From contig OZ250159.1 in assembly GCA_965237785.1 (NCBI GenBank), positions 3,968,001 to 4,032,000 on the forward strand: a DNA stretch of 64,000 nt, read 5' to 3'. The notes below the pieces were generated by a model, which ran no database searches, had not been told where the DNA came from, and worked only from the letters and a program-made list of their open reading frames with translations. The translations under genes and the position numbers were made by a program. Positions 9,457 through 19,413 of the stretch are shown piece by piece. The first letter of the stretch is position 1, and each line of letters starts with the position of its first letter. The stretch comes from UBA6522 sp965237785 (GTDB lineage: Bacteria; Pseudomonadota; Gammaproteobacteria; Steroidobacterales; Rariloculaceae).

Positions 9457-12282
9457 ATGGACATGCAATCTTTATTTTCAGGGCGCACGGTACGAGTCAC
9501 CTTGACCGCGCTCTTTTTCGCCGGCTCGGCCACCGTGCCCGCGGCTGCGCAACAGCCCGAGGGCGCGGCGGCGGACGAGTTGGAAGAAATCGTCGTCACG
9601 GGATCGTTTATTTCCCGTCCGGCGGATCGGCCGCAGCCGATTACGGTGATCGACAACGCGGAGTTGCTCAGCCAGAACAAGGGCTCCATCGCGGAAATCT
9701 TCAAAGAGTTGCCGGAGGTATCGGGTACCGTGTCGACCATCAACTGGTCCGAGGGCGGGGATTCGCCGACCAACACGGTCAACCTGCGTGGACTGGGCGC
9801 CCGGGCCACGCTGGTGTTACTCAACTCCAAGCGCCAGACCATCGACGGCAGTTCCAACGGTCAGGGCATCAGCGCCGTCGATATCAATAACCTGGCGCCG
9901 CCGATCATGATCGAACGCATCGAAGTCCTCAGCGACGGCGCTTCCGCCCTCTACGGCAGCGACGCGGTGGCCGGCGTGGTCAACTTCATCACCCGCAACG
10001 ACTTCGAGGGTGCGGAACTGCGGCTCAACACCCTGTGGAACCAGGATGCCAGGAGCGGGACGCCCGAGTACAACGTCGGCGGGCTGTTCGGCGCGCAGGG
10101 AGAGAACACGGGCATCGTCGCTGGCTTCGAGTACGCCAGCACGGAGCAGGTTACCAGTGACCACCGCTACGACACCGCGCGCCTGAAGCAATCCCTGATA
10201 TCCGCCTTTGGTAATCCGGGTAATTTTCAGCCCGCCGCCCCGACGGGCAACCCGCTCCCCGGCCGGGCAGGGGCGCCTTTCCCCGATCCGCTCTGCGGCG
10301 ATCCGTCCATCGCCGTCAGCGAAAACGGCGTGGAACACGGATTCAAAACCTCCGGCCGGCTCTGCCGGATGGCCCTGGCCTATGGGCGAAGCCTCGTTCC
10401 GGACTCCCAGCGCTTCAACGGGCTGGCGGTAGTTACGCACGATTTCGGCAACGAAATGATCGCCCAGGTCGAGACCGGATTTGCGCGCACGCGCTACTCC
10501 AACAACTTCGGCTATGGGCTACCCATCGTCAGGCCGCCGCGGCCCTTTGTGCCGCGGACCAACCCGGGCATCATCGCCGCCAACGCGGCCGACCCGAACT
10601 TTGTGGTCCGCGACTACATCGTGTGGTTCCGCGAAAAGAGCGGGGCATACGAGGATCCGGCTCCGCAGACGTTTGAGCAGGATACCTTTCGGCTTGCCGC
10701 ATCCCTTGAGGCGCCGCTGGGCGATTCAGGTTGGGATTGGTCGCTTTCCGGCACCTACTCCACGAACGACAGCCGGTTTGTCGATGTCGAGGCGATTCGC
10801 AGCCGACTGGACCTGGCGCTGGGCGGGCTGGGTGGACGCAACTGCAATCCCAGGACCGGTACGCCGGGTGAAGGCAATTGCAAGTACTGGAATCCCTTTG
10901 CCAATCGCATGACCGCCTCCCCTGGCGATCCGCACTTCAACGATCCGGACGTTTTGGACTGGTTTTCCGCCGGCAGGAGCATCGACGGCGGCGCCGACCT
11001 GACGACTCTGGATGTGATGCTGACTTCCAGCGAGCTTTGGGAAATGGCGGGCGGTCCCACGGGCATTGCGGTGGGTGCCCAGAGACGTTCGCAGGATTAC
11101 TTCAACGACCGCGACGACATCAGCGAGGGCGGCGGCTGGGCGTTCAATACCCAGGCGCTGGGCGACTTCGGCGGCAACCGCGAGACCAACGCGCTGTTTG
11201 CGGAGTTGGTGATGTTTCCGAGCGATTGGGCGGAAGTTCAATTGGCGGCACGCTACGAAGACTCCGGTGCCCATAACTCGGTGGAACCGAAGATCGGCGT
11301 GCTGTTGACACCCTCGGACGGGCTTTTCCTTCGCGGAACGTGGGGAACATCTTTCCGCCAAGCCAGTGAAGCCCAGAGTTTTGGCCAGACGGCCGTGGGA
11401 GGCGCCGCACTGTTTATCGGCGGTGACCAGATCAATGCTCGCGCCCAGGCCACCGGAAACCCGGGTTTGGCTCCCGAAACATCCCAAAACTTTACCGGCG
11501 GAATCACTTGGGATGCCACGGATCAGCTCACGCTGGATCTGAACTACTGGTCAGTGGAGTTCGAGAACTTGATCGTACCGGAAAGTGCAAGCGCAGTGTT
11601 TTACGCGGACCTTGCGGACGGTTTCTTCACTGACCCGCGAATCGTACTGCCGGCGGATGCTCCCAACGAGGCCTGCGAAGTTACCCGCGCGGACCAGGAT
11701 CCGGTGCCGACACCCGGCAGCCATCCGGATGAGTGCCTGTCAGGTTTCAATGTCCTGCTCTACGACCTGAGCTACATCAATCAGGATTTCTGGAAGACGT
11801 CCGGCGTCGATTTCGGCGTCTCGTACGATAGTATCGGCACGGATGCCGGGCAGTTGGGCGTCGCCCTCAACGGTAGCTACGTTATGGACTACGAGATCAC
11901 CAGCGAGGACCGGTTGTTCGACGGTGTCGGCAGCCACAATGGACAGAACCAGGGCATCCCGATGCCCGAGCTGCGGGGCAACCTCGTCATCGATTGGCAG
12001 AGCTACAATCACTATATGCGGTGGACGGTACGCCATATCTCGGCCCTGGAAGAGGACAACCCAAATAGTGTGAATACCGAAGAACGGGCGTTCACGACAT
12101 TGGATTTGCTCTACGACTACACGTTTCCCGGAGGGAACGGCACACGCACGCTGACCTTCTCCGTGCAGAATTTGACCGACGTAGAGGATCCGCTGAAGCA
12201 CGGGAACCTGTCCACGTCGACCAGCATGGTTTACGACGTGCGCGGCAGAAGAATCGGCTTGGCTTGGCGCCAGAGCTTCTAA
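9457..12282 (+). CDS. TonB-dependent outer-membrane receptor
   Basis: A 941-residue outer-membrane receptor that takes up a large or scarce substrate using TonB energy. The signal peptide covers about residues 1-33 (ending PAAAQQ) and is followed by the TonB-box-like segment EEIVVTGSFI. The plug domain (residues about 50-180) has LRGLGARATLVLLNSKR and LSDGASALYGSDAVAGVVNF, and the remainder is beta-barrel ending GLAWRQSF, with a terminal Phe as usual for barrel assembly. The ATG at 9457 has AGGAG at 9446-9450; GTG at 9454 is in frame but less likely. The gene lies 53 bases after propeller copy 2 and converges on copy 3, so receptor and propellers may be one functional unit. The substrate cannot be named. 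Confidence 0.92.
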   Translation: MDMQSLFSGRTVRVTLTALFFAGSATVPAAAQQPEGAAADELEEIVVTGSFISRPADRPQPITVIDNAELLSQNKGSIAEIFKELPEVSGTVSTINWSEGGDSPTNTVNLRGLGARATLVLLNSKRQTIDGSSNGQGISAVDINNLAPPIMIERIEVLSDGASALYGSDAVAGVVNFITRNDFEGAELRLNTLWNQDARSGTPEYNVGGLFGAQGENTGIVAGFEYASTEQVTSDHRYDTARLKQSLISAFGNPGNFQPAAPTGNPLPGRAGAPFPDPLCGDPSIAVSENGVEHGFKTSGRLCRMALAYGRSLVPDSQRFNGLAVVTHDFGNEMIAQVETGFARTRYSNNFGYGLPIVRPPRPFVPRTNPGIIAANAADPNFVVRDYIVWFREKSGAYEDPAPQTFEQDTFRLAASLEAPLGDSGWDWSLSGTYSTNDSRFVDVEAIRSRLDLALGGLGGRNCNPRTGTPGEGNCKYWNPFANRMTASPGDPHFNDPDVLDWFSAGRSIDGGADLTTLDVMLTSSELWEMAGGPTGIAVGAQRRSQDYFNDRDDISEGGGWAFNTQALGDFGGNRETNALFAELVMFPSDWAEVQLAARYEDSGAHNSVEPKIGVLLTPSDGLFLRGTWGTSFRQASEAQSFGQTAVGGAALFIGGDQINARAQATGNPGLAPETSQNFTGGITWDATDQLTLDLNYWSVEFENLIVPESASAVFYADLADGFFTDPRIVLPADAPNEACEVTRADQDPVPTPGSHPDECLSGFNVLLYDLSYINQDFWKTSGVDFGVSYDSIGTDAGQLGVALNGSYVMDYEITSEDRLFDGVGSHNGQNQGIPMPELRGNLVIDWQSYNHYMRWTVRHISALEEDNPNSVNTEERAFTTLDLLYDYTFPGGNGTRTLTFSVQNLTDVEDPLKHGNLSTSTSMVYDVRGRRIGLAWRQSF

Positions 12283-12307
12283 CAGGGGAACTGCCAACCC
12301 GCCTCAA

Positions 12308-12329
12308 AGCCCGGTGAAATATCCGGGCT
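12308..12329. terminator. Possible bidirectional terminator hairpin
   Basis: AGCCCGG (12308-12314) pairs with CCGGGCT (12323-12329) across an 8-base AT-rich loop, in the 64-base space between the convergent receptor gene and propeller copy 3. There is no T run on either side, so intrinsic termination would be weak. Confidence 0.45.
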
Positions 12330-12346
12330 GTGGGGCGCCGTCCCCG

Positions 12347-15300
12347 CTAACGCAGGATCATGGCCCGGGTTTCGCCCTGGGATGACATTACGGAGAGATT
12401 GCCGTCATGGGCCTTCCGGTCGGTGTTGATCAGCATGAGTTCCGTCGCGTGTCCCTCCCCGTTGTGGAAGATCGGATAGACGAACACGGTACTCGCTTCC
12501 CGGGGTGTCCCTTGCAACGGCACGTCGGCGACCACCGCCTCGTTGTCGATGGTCACCGTGGTCTCCTGTAATGCCACCGCTGACCGCGGTGTCCGAGAAT
12601 ACGCGCAGAGTCCCGCGCAAGGGGCTGCGGCCGAACACTTCCTCCAGCGACAGCATCGCGCGCTCCCCCAGCGGAACCGTACGTTCGTACTTCCCTACCG
12701 ATTCGCCGTCGATGCCGAACAATTCCAGGTACAGCGTGGCGTGAACCGGACCCTCATTCACGATATTGAGTTCGGCGTCGATATCGCCGTGATGCAGGAT
12801 GTCGGGATACGTATCCACCGGCCCCCAGAACAATGTTCCCTCCTGGTGGGAGGTCACCGTATGTACGCTGCGCACGGTGCCATCGCGCCGCAAAGACCTC
12901 ACTACCGCAAACGCGTCGGGTGCCGATCCTTCGGTCATTCGGACAATCCCATGCCCCGTCAGCAAGGGCTGGCCGTCGGGTGACGGCTCGTGCACGAATA
13001 CTCCGCCGGCGTCGATTTCATAGTTCACCGGTTCGTAACCGGTGACCTCCAGCCGCCCGCTGATGGGCTCATCACTGGTGTTCAGCAGCACATATTGCAC
13101 ATGCTGGCCTGCCCCGGTGGTGATTGCCGGCAGCACACGGCGTTCAGCCGCCAAACCCGATGCAGCGGTCTCACCGGCTACCAGCGGTGCGGGGCTCAGC
13201 AAGGTGTGTCCCTGGCCGTCGGGAATCTCCAACAGTCCGCTCATGCTTAGCGGCTCATCGGCTTCAACCCGCAGCACGCCCCACAGGTCCTGTTGGTCCT
13301 CGAACAAGGTCGAGACCCGCGCAAATAATTGGCCGTGGGCATCCAACCGCCGGGTCTCGGTGTTCCGTTCACCGCTCGGCGTCCGCAACTCGAAGCTGAC
13401 TTGCACCGCCGAGTCATGGCCGTTTACCAGCGAAAGCGCCGTGTCCCGGCCCGAACGCCCGTCCACGTAGAACCTGCCCGTGCGCACCGGGGCGCCTACC
13501 GCCAGCATGGCCTCGGAAATCAGCTCCCGGCTCTGGCGCTCGCTCTGGTCGTGCATCACGGTACGTGTGACCAGGTGCGTGCTCAGTGCCGTCACCCTGG
13601 CCGCGTCGCTCAACCGCGCCACGGAGTATCCCGACTCCAGCGCCTCGGGGCCCGTCGATAGCTGCGCATCCAGCGACGCGTAACGCAGGCTCGAACGGCT
13701 CGGTAGATCCACCCGATACGCTTCCCGCGGCAACGTGAACACCGTCATCCGCCCGTTCAAACCCTCGCTCTGATACAGTCGCTGGTCGGCTGCATCGAAG
13801 TAGCTCCCGCGGGGATCGTGCAAGCGATCCGGGTGATTTCGGGGGTCCCCGGGTCCGACTCGCATGCGATCGAAGTCCGGTTCGCCCAACACGCCGATGG
13901 CCGCCGGAAAATTGCTTAACCTGTCCGGGTGAACATCGAATACCAGCACCCTTTGATTGCGTTTGTCCGAAACGTACAGGCGGTCGTTCGCCGAATCGTA
14001 GGACACACCATCGGGCTCACGCAGCAGGCGGTCGGAGAGGCCGGTTTCCTGTCGATCGAAGTCCGTCTGTCCGATCACCAACGCGGCCGGCTGGCCGTTG
14101 CGCAGCCGGTCCGGGTGGACATCGAATACCAGTATGCGGTGTTGCGTGGATATGCCGACAAAGAGGCGCTGATTCATCTCATCGACGACCAGATCGCCGG
14201 GCAACCTCCAGCGCGTCGCCGACAATCCCTGCTCGGTGGACGTGAAGTTATCCTGTCCAAGCACCGCGAGCGCATCCGCGCCATCGTGAATGCGATCCGG
14301 ATGCACATCGAATACCAGCACTCGATGGTTGCCGCCGTCGGTCACATACAAGCGTTGCGTCGACTCGTCGAGCGTGAGTTCCGCGGAACGCGAGCCGACC
14401 CGCCCGATGCCATTGCCGTCACGCGACCCGAAGAAAATCCTGTTCCTGGCTGCCGCGGGCTCGTAGGAGACGAAATCCTTCTGTCCCAGGACATGGGATG
14501 CAGGCATGCCGCTGGCGACTTGCCCGGGTGTCATATCGAATACGAGCACCCGGTCATTCCAGGTGTCTCCCACAAACAGGCGCTTGTGGACTTCATCGTA
14601 TTCCACGGACATCGGCAGCTTTATGGTTGTAGCGTCCCGTCCGGGCAGGAGTACGCTGGTAGCCGTGTCTTTCTGGCCCAGTACCCACGTCGCACCCCGT
14701 TCCAGCAGACGATTCAGGCGGTCGAGTTCGAAGATCATCACTCTGTGACCGTAGTTGTCGCTCATGAACAGGCGATGGTCCACACGGTCTATGGCGACAT
14801 CCCGGCCCTGGGTCCAGTAGCGAGGGGATATCCGGTCATTGGGAGAACGCGCCAGGAAGTCGGGTTCGCCCTCCGGGTTGATGTGACCAAGCTGCTCCAG
14901 CATGGGCGTCAAGGTCTGCTGCATCCGCTCGGGATGAATATCGAATATGTTGACGCGGTTGCCCGCCGGATAGCCGTCCGGTACGTAGGCCAGTTGCCGC
15001 TCGGTGTCGATGTCCACCCTGGGCATTGTGAGGCGCGTTCGCGAGACGGCGGGGTCCGTGTTCTGAAAGTCCGGTTGGCCGAGCACGGCGATGGCGTCAG
15101 GGTTGGACGCGCCTTCGAGATTCGCCGGGGACACGTCGAAGACAAGCACGCGATTGCCGGCGAACTCTCCCGCAAAGAGGCGGTGATACTCGTAATCGAG
15201 TCCCAGCGAACCTCCCCCGTACTTGCGCAAGTCCTCCCGCGGGACACGAGAAGTGAAGTTCGGTTGGCCGATGGCGGCGAACGCCTCCAAGTCTCCGCCG

Positions 15301-16160
15301 CTCGCGAGATTCCGGTCGCTGACATGAAAAACCATGACGCGGTTGTTGCCGTCACCCACGAACAGGTTCTGTTGCCGTGGATCGTAGACCATCGCATTCG
15401 GCCGGTTCAGGCCGCGTCTGCCGATGCCGGGTTCGTTCGTATGCAGATCGGGTTGTCCGATCGCGGCCATGGCATCCATGCCGCTTACGAGACCTTCGGG
15501 ATCGATGTCCCAGACCAGCACGCGGTTGTTTTGAGGGTCGCTGAAGAACAGTAGCTGCCGCTCCTCGTCGACAACCGCCGTTCCGCGGCTGCCGATTTTC
15601 GCCGGGCCGGATCCCGGTTCATAGGTATCGAAGTCCGGCTGGCCGAGCACCGCGATGGCTGGCGGCAGATCGTTTCTGTCTAAAGATGCCAATGTATCGG
15701 GACTGAGATCGTATACAAGAATTCGTGCCGCCGGCGGTCCGAGACTCAAATCGTCGGATAGAAACATACGCTGATGCACCGAGTCGAAGCTACCGCCGCC
15801 CGGGTTGGTCAGCGCAGTGGTGTTCATCGGCGCGAACGTGAAGCCCCGTCCGATCAGGCTGCGACCGATTCCCAGGTCCGCATGTCGGCGCAGCGGCATG
15901 CCGTCGTCATCCAGTTGATAGATGTCGTAACGGCTGTTGCCGTGATGCTCGACAAAAAGCCGGTTATTGACCTTGTCCAAGGCCACACTGCCGGGTCACC
16001 AGATGCCGTGAGCAGTGCTCCCGCTGTTGGCGATACCACCGACGAAAGTAGGGTTTTCGGCCAGATCGTCCGCCCCCAGGACATCGCTGGCCGGAATGCT
16101 CCATTGCGCTCCGGCAGTGGACGAAAGCGCGCTCAGCAGCACAAACGGCAATTTCCCCAT
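12347..16160 (-). pseudogene. NHL-type beta-propeller protein, candidate selenoprotein, +1 frameshifted (copy 3)
   Basis: The third paralog, on the opposite strand. The ATG at 16160 follows GGAAGGAG and opens a signal peptide (MGKLPFVLLS...GAQW). In-frame TGA is codon 55 (15998-15996), again after HGIW and before PGSVALDKVNNRL. The propeller and C-terminal domain match copies 1 and 2 as far as RVFSDTAVS. One extra base near 12578 then shifts the frame: as read, translation continues out of frame to a stop at 12405. Skipping one base restores VALQETTVTIDNE and the family ending ETRAMILR at 12347. Without the extra base the protein would be 1270 residues. The loss affects about 75 terminal residues, so the gene could be recently inactivated, functional in shortened form, or reflect a sequencing error. 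No cysteine is seen in the in-frame part. Confidence 0.75.
15968..15998 (-). other. In-frame TGA with SECIS-like hairpin (copy 3)
   Basis: On the minus strand TGA (15998-15996) is followed by 17 bases and loop GGAC (15978-15975). The stem is TGGCCTT/AAGGTCA: one A-T pair of copies 1 and 2 has become a G-T (G-U in RNA) wobble, so the Thr codon changed to Ala while pairing was kept. Confidence 0.6.
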
Positions 16161-16493
16161 AGCGGTAGCTCCTTCCGGTTGTTACCCTTCGGTCACCGTG
16201 ATCGCATCAACGAAACATGCCAGTACATCGACTCTGTTTGCATGTCAGGTCGAATCGACACACTAATCATACATTGATGTGGTTCCGTCAGACTTGTCGT
16301 GCTGCCTGACCGCGTTGTTCAACGCTCCTTACGGTGCCGTTGTCTGCCGCTTCCAGCGGCACATTCCACGCGTCCAGCCCGGCGCGCGGCTCTCGGGGTC
16401 GCAGGCAAGCGGTGATATACTTTTTGGAACAAACATTCGCTATTCGGCACAGCGCTGCCCTGGCGGGAAGTCTGATACTGAGGGGTGACTGCA
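16161..16493. promoter_or_regulatory. Divergent intergenic region with a likely extended -10 promoter
   Basis: This 333-base gap separates propeller copy 3 (leftward) from the DUF885 gene (rightward). TATACT at 16416-16421, preceded by TG at 16413-16414, is an extended -10 element for the rightward gene; no good -35 is seen. At 16288-16400 the minus strand reads LDAWNVPL followed by 24 residues to a stop, resembling the C-terminus of the monooxygenase at 18203-19354 and possibly a gene remnant. Nothing else is recognisable. Confidence 0.4.
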
Positions 16494-18167
16494 ATGCCGA
16501 TTACGTCATCCGCCTGGGAAATCCCGCGAAAACTACTGAGGCTTGCCCTTGTTGTCGTGTTAACAACCTCGTGCGGGGACGCCGACAATCCGCCACCGAA
16601 TTCTTACGAAGCGCTCGTTGAACTTTTCGAGGAATGGCGCGAATTCGAACGGCCGCCGATGCGGGATGGAGCTCCGGACTACACGGCCGAACGCTTCGAC
16701 GCCGCATACGAGGAGTTTGCGGGCTATCGTGAACGGTTGAACGCCATCGACATCGGCGACTGGCCGATCGAACAAAGCGTCGACTGGCATATCGTGCGCG
16801 CGGAAATGAACGGTTTCGACTTCAATCATCGCGTGCTCATGCCATGGGTTCGTGACCCTGCCTTCTATCAGTCGATCTGGACCTACCAAAGCGACGTCCC
16901 GGCCCGCGAGGGTCCGACCCACCACGCGGTGCTCGAACTTTGGACCTACAGTTTTCCGCTTTCCGACGACGAGGAGGAACGGATGATTGGCGAGCTGGCG
17001 GTCATACCGCCGCTCATGCGGCAGGCGCGGCAAAATCTCACCGGCAACGCACGAGACCTTTGGATCGCGGGTATCCGCAACATCCAGGCGCAGCGCGGCC
17101 ATCTCGACGGCATCATGGAGACCGCCGGCGGTGATGCGAGCGACGAACTCACCGAGGCGATACGCTCGGCGCAGGCAGCCACCGATGAACTGGTTGCCTG
17201 GCTCGATGCGCAAGCACCGTCCAGGACCGGGCCGTCAGGCATCGGCAAGGAAAACTACACCTGGTACCTGAGAAACGTGCACTACGTGCCGTTGTCCTGG
17301 GAGGAGGAAGTGAGCCTGCTGCAGCGTGAGCTCGACCGGGCCTGGTCGTCGCTGAAGCTCGAGGAGCACCGAAACCGCGATCTCCCGCCGCTGATCGCCG
17401 CGTCGACGCCGGAGGAATACGACCGGCTGACGGACGAGTCGGCCACGAAGCTCATGGCGTTTCTCGACGAACAGCAGGTCATGCCGATCAAGGACAACAT
17501 GGAACCGGCGCTCAGGGAGCACCTCGGCGAATTCGTGCCCGAGGACGAGCGAAACTTCTTCTGGATCGCGGCGCACTATGACCCAACACCGTTGTTTACG
17601 CATTTCTACCACTGGTTCGAACTTGCGCAGATGCGTGACGAGCCTCACGAAAGCCCGATTCGCCGCGGACCGTTGCTGTACAACATCTTTGACAGCCGCA
17701 ACGAGGGAACGGCGACCGGTGTCGAAGAGATGTTCATGCATGCCGGCCTGTACGACGACAACCCGCGTTCAAGGGAAATTGTCTGGATCATGCTGGCTCA
17801 GCGCGCGGCACGGGGACTCGGCTCGCTTTACGCACACGCCAACGACATGACGATGGCGGAGGCCGGTACCGTGCACCTTGAGTGGACACCGCGCGGCTGG
17901 ATGGGCAATGAGCCGGAACTCATGCAGTTCGAGCAGCAACTGTACTTGCGTCAACCGGGCTATGGCACGAGTTACATCACGGGCAAGTACCTGCTCGAAC
18001 GGCTGCTCGCGCACCGCACCAGGCAGACGGAGAGCGGGGACTCGCCTTATACGCTCAGGGATTTCTTCGGCGAGCTCAACGAAGCCGGCAGCGTTCCGGT
18101 TTCGTTGGTGCACTGGCAGTTGACGGGCAACGATGAAGATATTCGCAAGATCATGGAGGGCGACTAG
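16494..18167 (+). CDS. DUF885-family lipoprotein
   Basis: A 557-residue protein of the DUF885 family, thought to resemble metallopeptidases; its substrate is unknown. The N-terminus has a hydrophobic run and lipobox-like LTTSC, so it is probably lipidated and anchored in the envelope. Family landmarks include GIGKENYTWYLRNVHYVPLS (about residues 245-264), a His-rich middle (IAAHYDPTPLFTHFYHW), EEMFMHAGLYD and EAGTVHLEWTPRGW. The ATG at 16494 follows AGGGG (16481-16485); the in-frame GTG at 16485 overlaps that site and is unlikely. It converges on the minus-strand operon, with only 35 bases between. No frameshift is seen and the length is typical. Confidence 0.8.
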   Translation: MPITSSAWEIPRKLLRLALVVVLTTSCGDADNPPPNSYEALVELFEEWREFERPPMRDGAPDYTAERFDAAYEEFAGYRERLNAIDIGDWPIEQSVDWHIVRAEMNGFDFNHRVLMPWVRDPAFYQSIWTYQSDVPAREGPTHHAVLELWTYSFPLSDDEEERMIGELAVIPPLMRQARQNLTGNARDLWIAGIRNIQAQRGHLDGIMETAGGDASDELTEAIRSAQAATDELVAWLDAQAPSRTGPSGIGKENYTWYLRNVHYVPLSWEEEVSLLQRELDRAWSSLKLEEHRNRDLPPLIAASTPEEYDRLTDESATKLMAFLDEQQVMPIKDNMEPALREHLGEFVPEDERNFFWIAAHYDPTPLFTHFYHWFELAQMRDEPHESPIRRGPLLYNIFDSRNEGTATGVEEMFMHAGLYDDNPRSREIVWIMLAQRAARGLGSLYAHANDMTMAEAGTVHLEWTPRGWMGNEPELMQFEQQLYLRQPGYGTSYITGKYLLERLLAHRTRQTESGDSPYTLRDFFGELNEAGSVPVSLVHWQLTGNDEDIRKIMEGD

Positions 18168-18202
18168 GCTGCTTCACCTCCATCCACCGGACGGTCGTTT
18201 CA

Positions 18203-19354
18203 TCAACCGTGATCCAATGAGCACACCAGCGGCACGTTCCACGCGTCGTAGCCATAGAGCCAGCTCGTGTCCCGATCGCCGCCCTGCATCCACGTGTTGG
18301 CGCTTGAGATTGCCTGGATTCTGGCTGTGCGCGGCTTGCGGTTGGTTTCGTAGCGCCGGAACGCGCGCTCCAGGTCGTCGCCTGCCACCGCGTCGATGCA
18401 GCGGGCCAGCACCGCGGCGTCCTCGATGGCCGTGGCGGCGCCCTGCGCCATGTAGGGGGTCATCGGATGGCATGCGTCGCCGAGCAGCACGACGCGGCCG
18501 TCGCTCCATCGCGGCAACGGTTCGCGCTCGAGAATCGCCCACTTGTGGCAGTCAGGACACGCGTCCAGCACGGCACGTACGTCCGCATGGAAACCCTCAT
18601 AGGCGGCCCGTACTTCCTTGACGTCCCCCTTGGCCGACCAGGACTCCGGCGTCAGCCATTCCGCCGGTTCGGGGACGCTGGTCACAAAATAGACTTCGCT
18701 CTTTGTCGACGTGGTGTAGTAGATGACGATGTGCCGGTCGACGCCCCACCACTTGGTGCGCGACGGGCCGAGATCGCGGCCCTTGAGCCGCGCCGACGGG
18801 AACACCGCCCGATAGGCGATGCGCCCCTTGTGGATCGGTTCATCGGGACCTGCCACGAGTTCCCGCACCAGCGAGTGCACGCCGTCGGCGCCGACCACGG
18901 CATCGGCTAACGCTTGGCTACCGTCGGCAAATGCCAGGCGGACGCCGGCGGTGGATTCGTCGAGGCCCACCAGCTTCCGATTGAAGTGGAGTATCTCGCG
19001 CGGCACGGAACTTGCGAGCGCGTCGGTCAGGTCGGCGCGGTGCATGCACAGGTACGGCGCTCCGAAGAGATCCTCCGGCATGGGCAATTCCCTCAGGACG
19101 CGGCCCGTATCCCATTCCCGGTTCAGGTGCGAGTAGGGCTTGAACGAGTTCTCGCGAACGGCGGTTTCGACGCCGATGTTGCGCAGCACCTTCATGGAGT
19201 TGGGCATCATCTGGATGCCGGCGCCAACGCGGGCAAACTGCGCCGCCTGTTCATAGACGTCGACCTTCATGCCGATGCGAAGCAGGGTCGCGGCCGCGGC
19301 GAGTCCGCCCATGCCGGCGCCGACGATGGCGATGGAGGGTTGCCTTGCCTTCAT
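18203..19354 (-). CDS. FAD-dependent aromatic monooxygenase, NicC-like
   Basis: A 383-residue class A flavin monooxygenase that hydroxylates an aromatic or pyridine ring using NAD(P)H and O2. The FAD-binding motif is IVGAGMGGLAAA (residues about 9-20), the middle has DAVVGADGVHS, and the second FAD motif is GRVVLLGDACHPMTPYMAQG. The pattern YEQAAQFARVGAGI...YYTTSTKSEVYFVT...SSANTW...WLYGYD is very close to 6-hydroxynicotinate 3-monooxygenase (NicC) as I recall it; 3-hydroxybenzoate or salicylate hydroxylases are the other candidates. The ATG at 19354 gives the canonical N-terminus; a long in-frame extension to 19627 is not plausible. It is the last gene of the MarR-led operon, after the symporter. 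Confidence 0.85.
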   Translation of the reverse strand: MKARQPSIAIVGAGMGGLAAAATLLRIGMKVDVYEQAAQFARVGAGIQMMPNSMKVLRNIGVETAVRENSFKPYSHLNREWDTGRVLRELPMPEDLFGAPYLCMHRADLTDALASSVPREILHFNRKLVGLDESTAGVRLAFADGSQALADAVVGADGVHSLVRELVAGPDEPIHKGRIAYRAVFPSARLKGRDLGPSRTKWWGVDRHIVIYYTTSTKSEVYFVTSVPEPAEWLTPESWSAKGDVKEVRAAYEGFHADVRAVLDACPDCHKWAILEREPLPRWSDGRVVLLGDACHPMTPYMAQGAATAIEDAAVLARCIDAVAGDDLERAFRRYETNRKPRTARIQAISSANTWMQGGDRDTSWLYGYDAWNVPLVCSLDHG

Positions 19355-19413
19355 ATGAATCTGCGCCGGATTGCTTGCGGGTAAGCATATCGCAAGCCGC
19401 CAGGCCAAGAGGT

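Noticed and set aside
13929..15554. 541-codon plus-strand open frame
   Set aside because: It is the antisense of propeller copy 3; a mirror-image frame appears opposite copy 2 (5873-7267). No start signal or family resemblance is visible.
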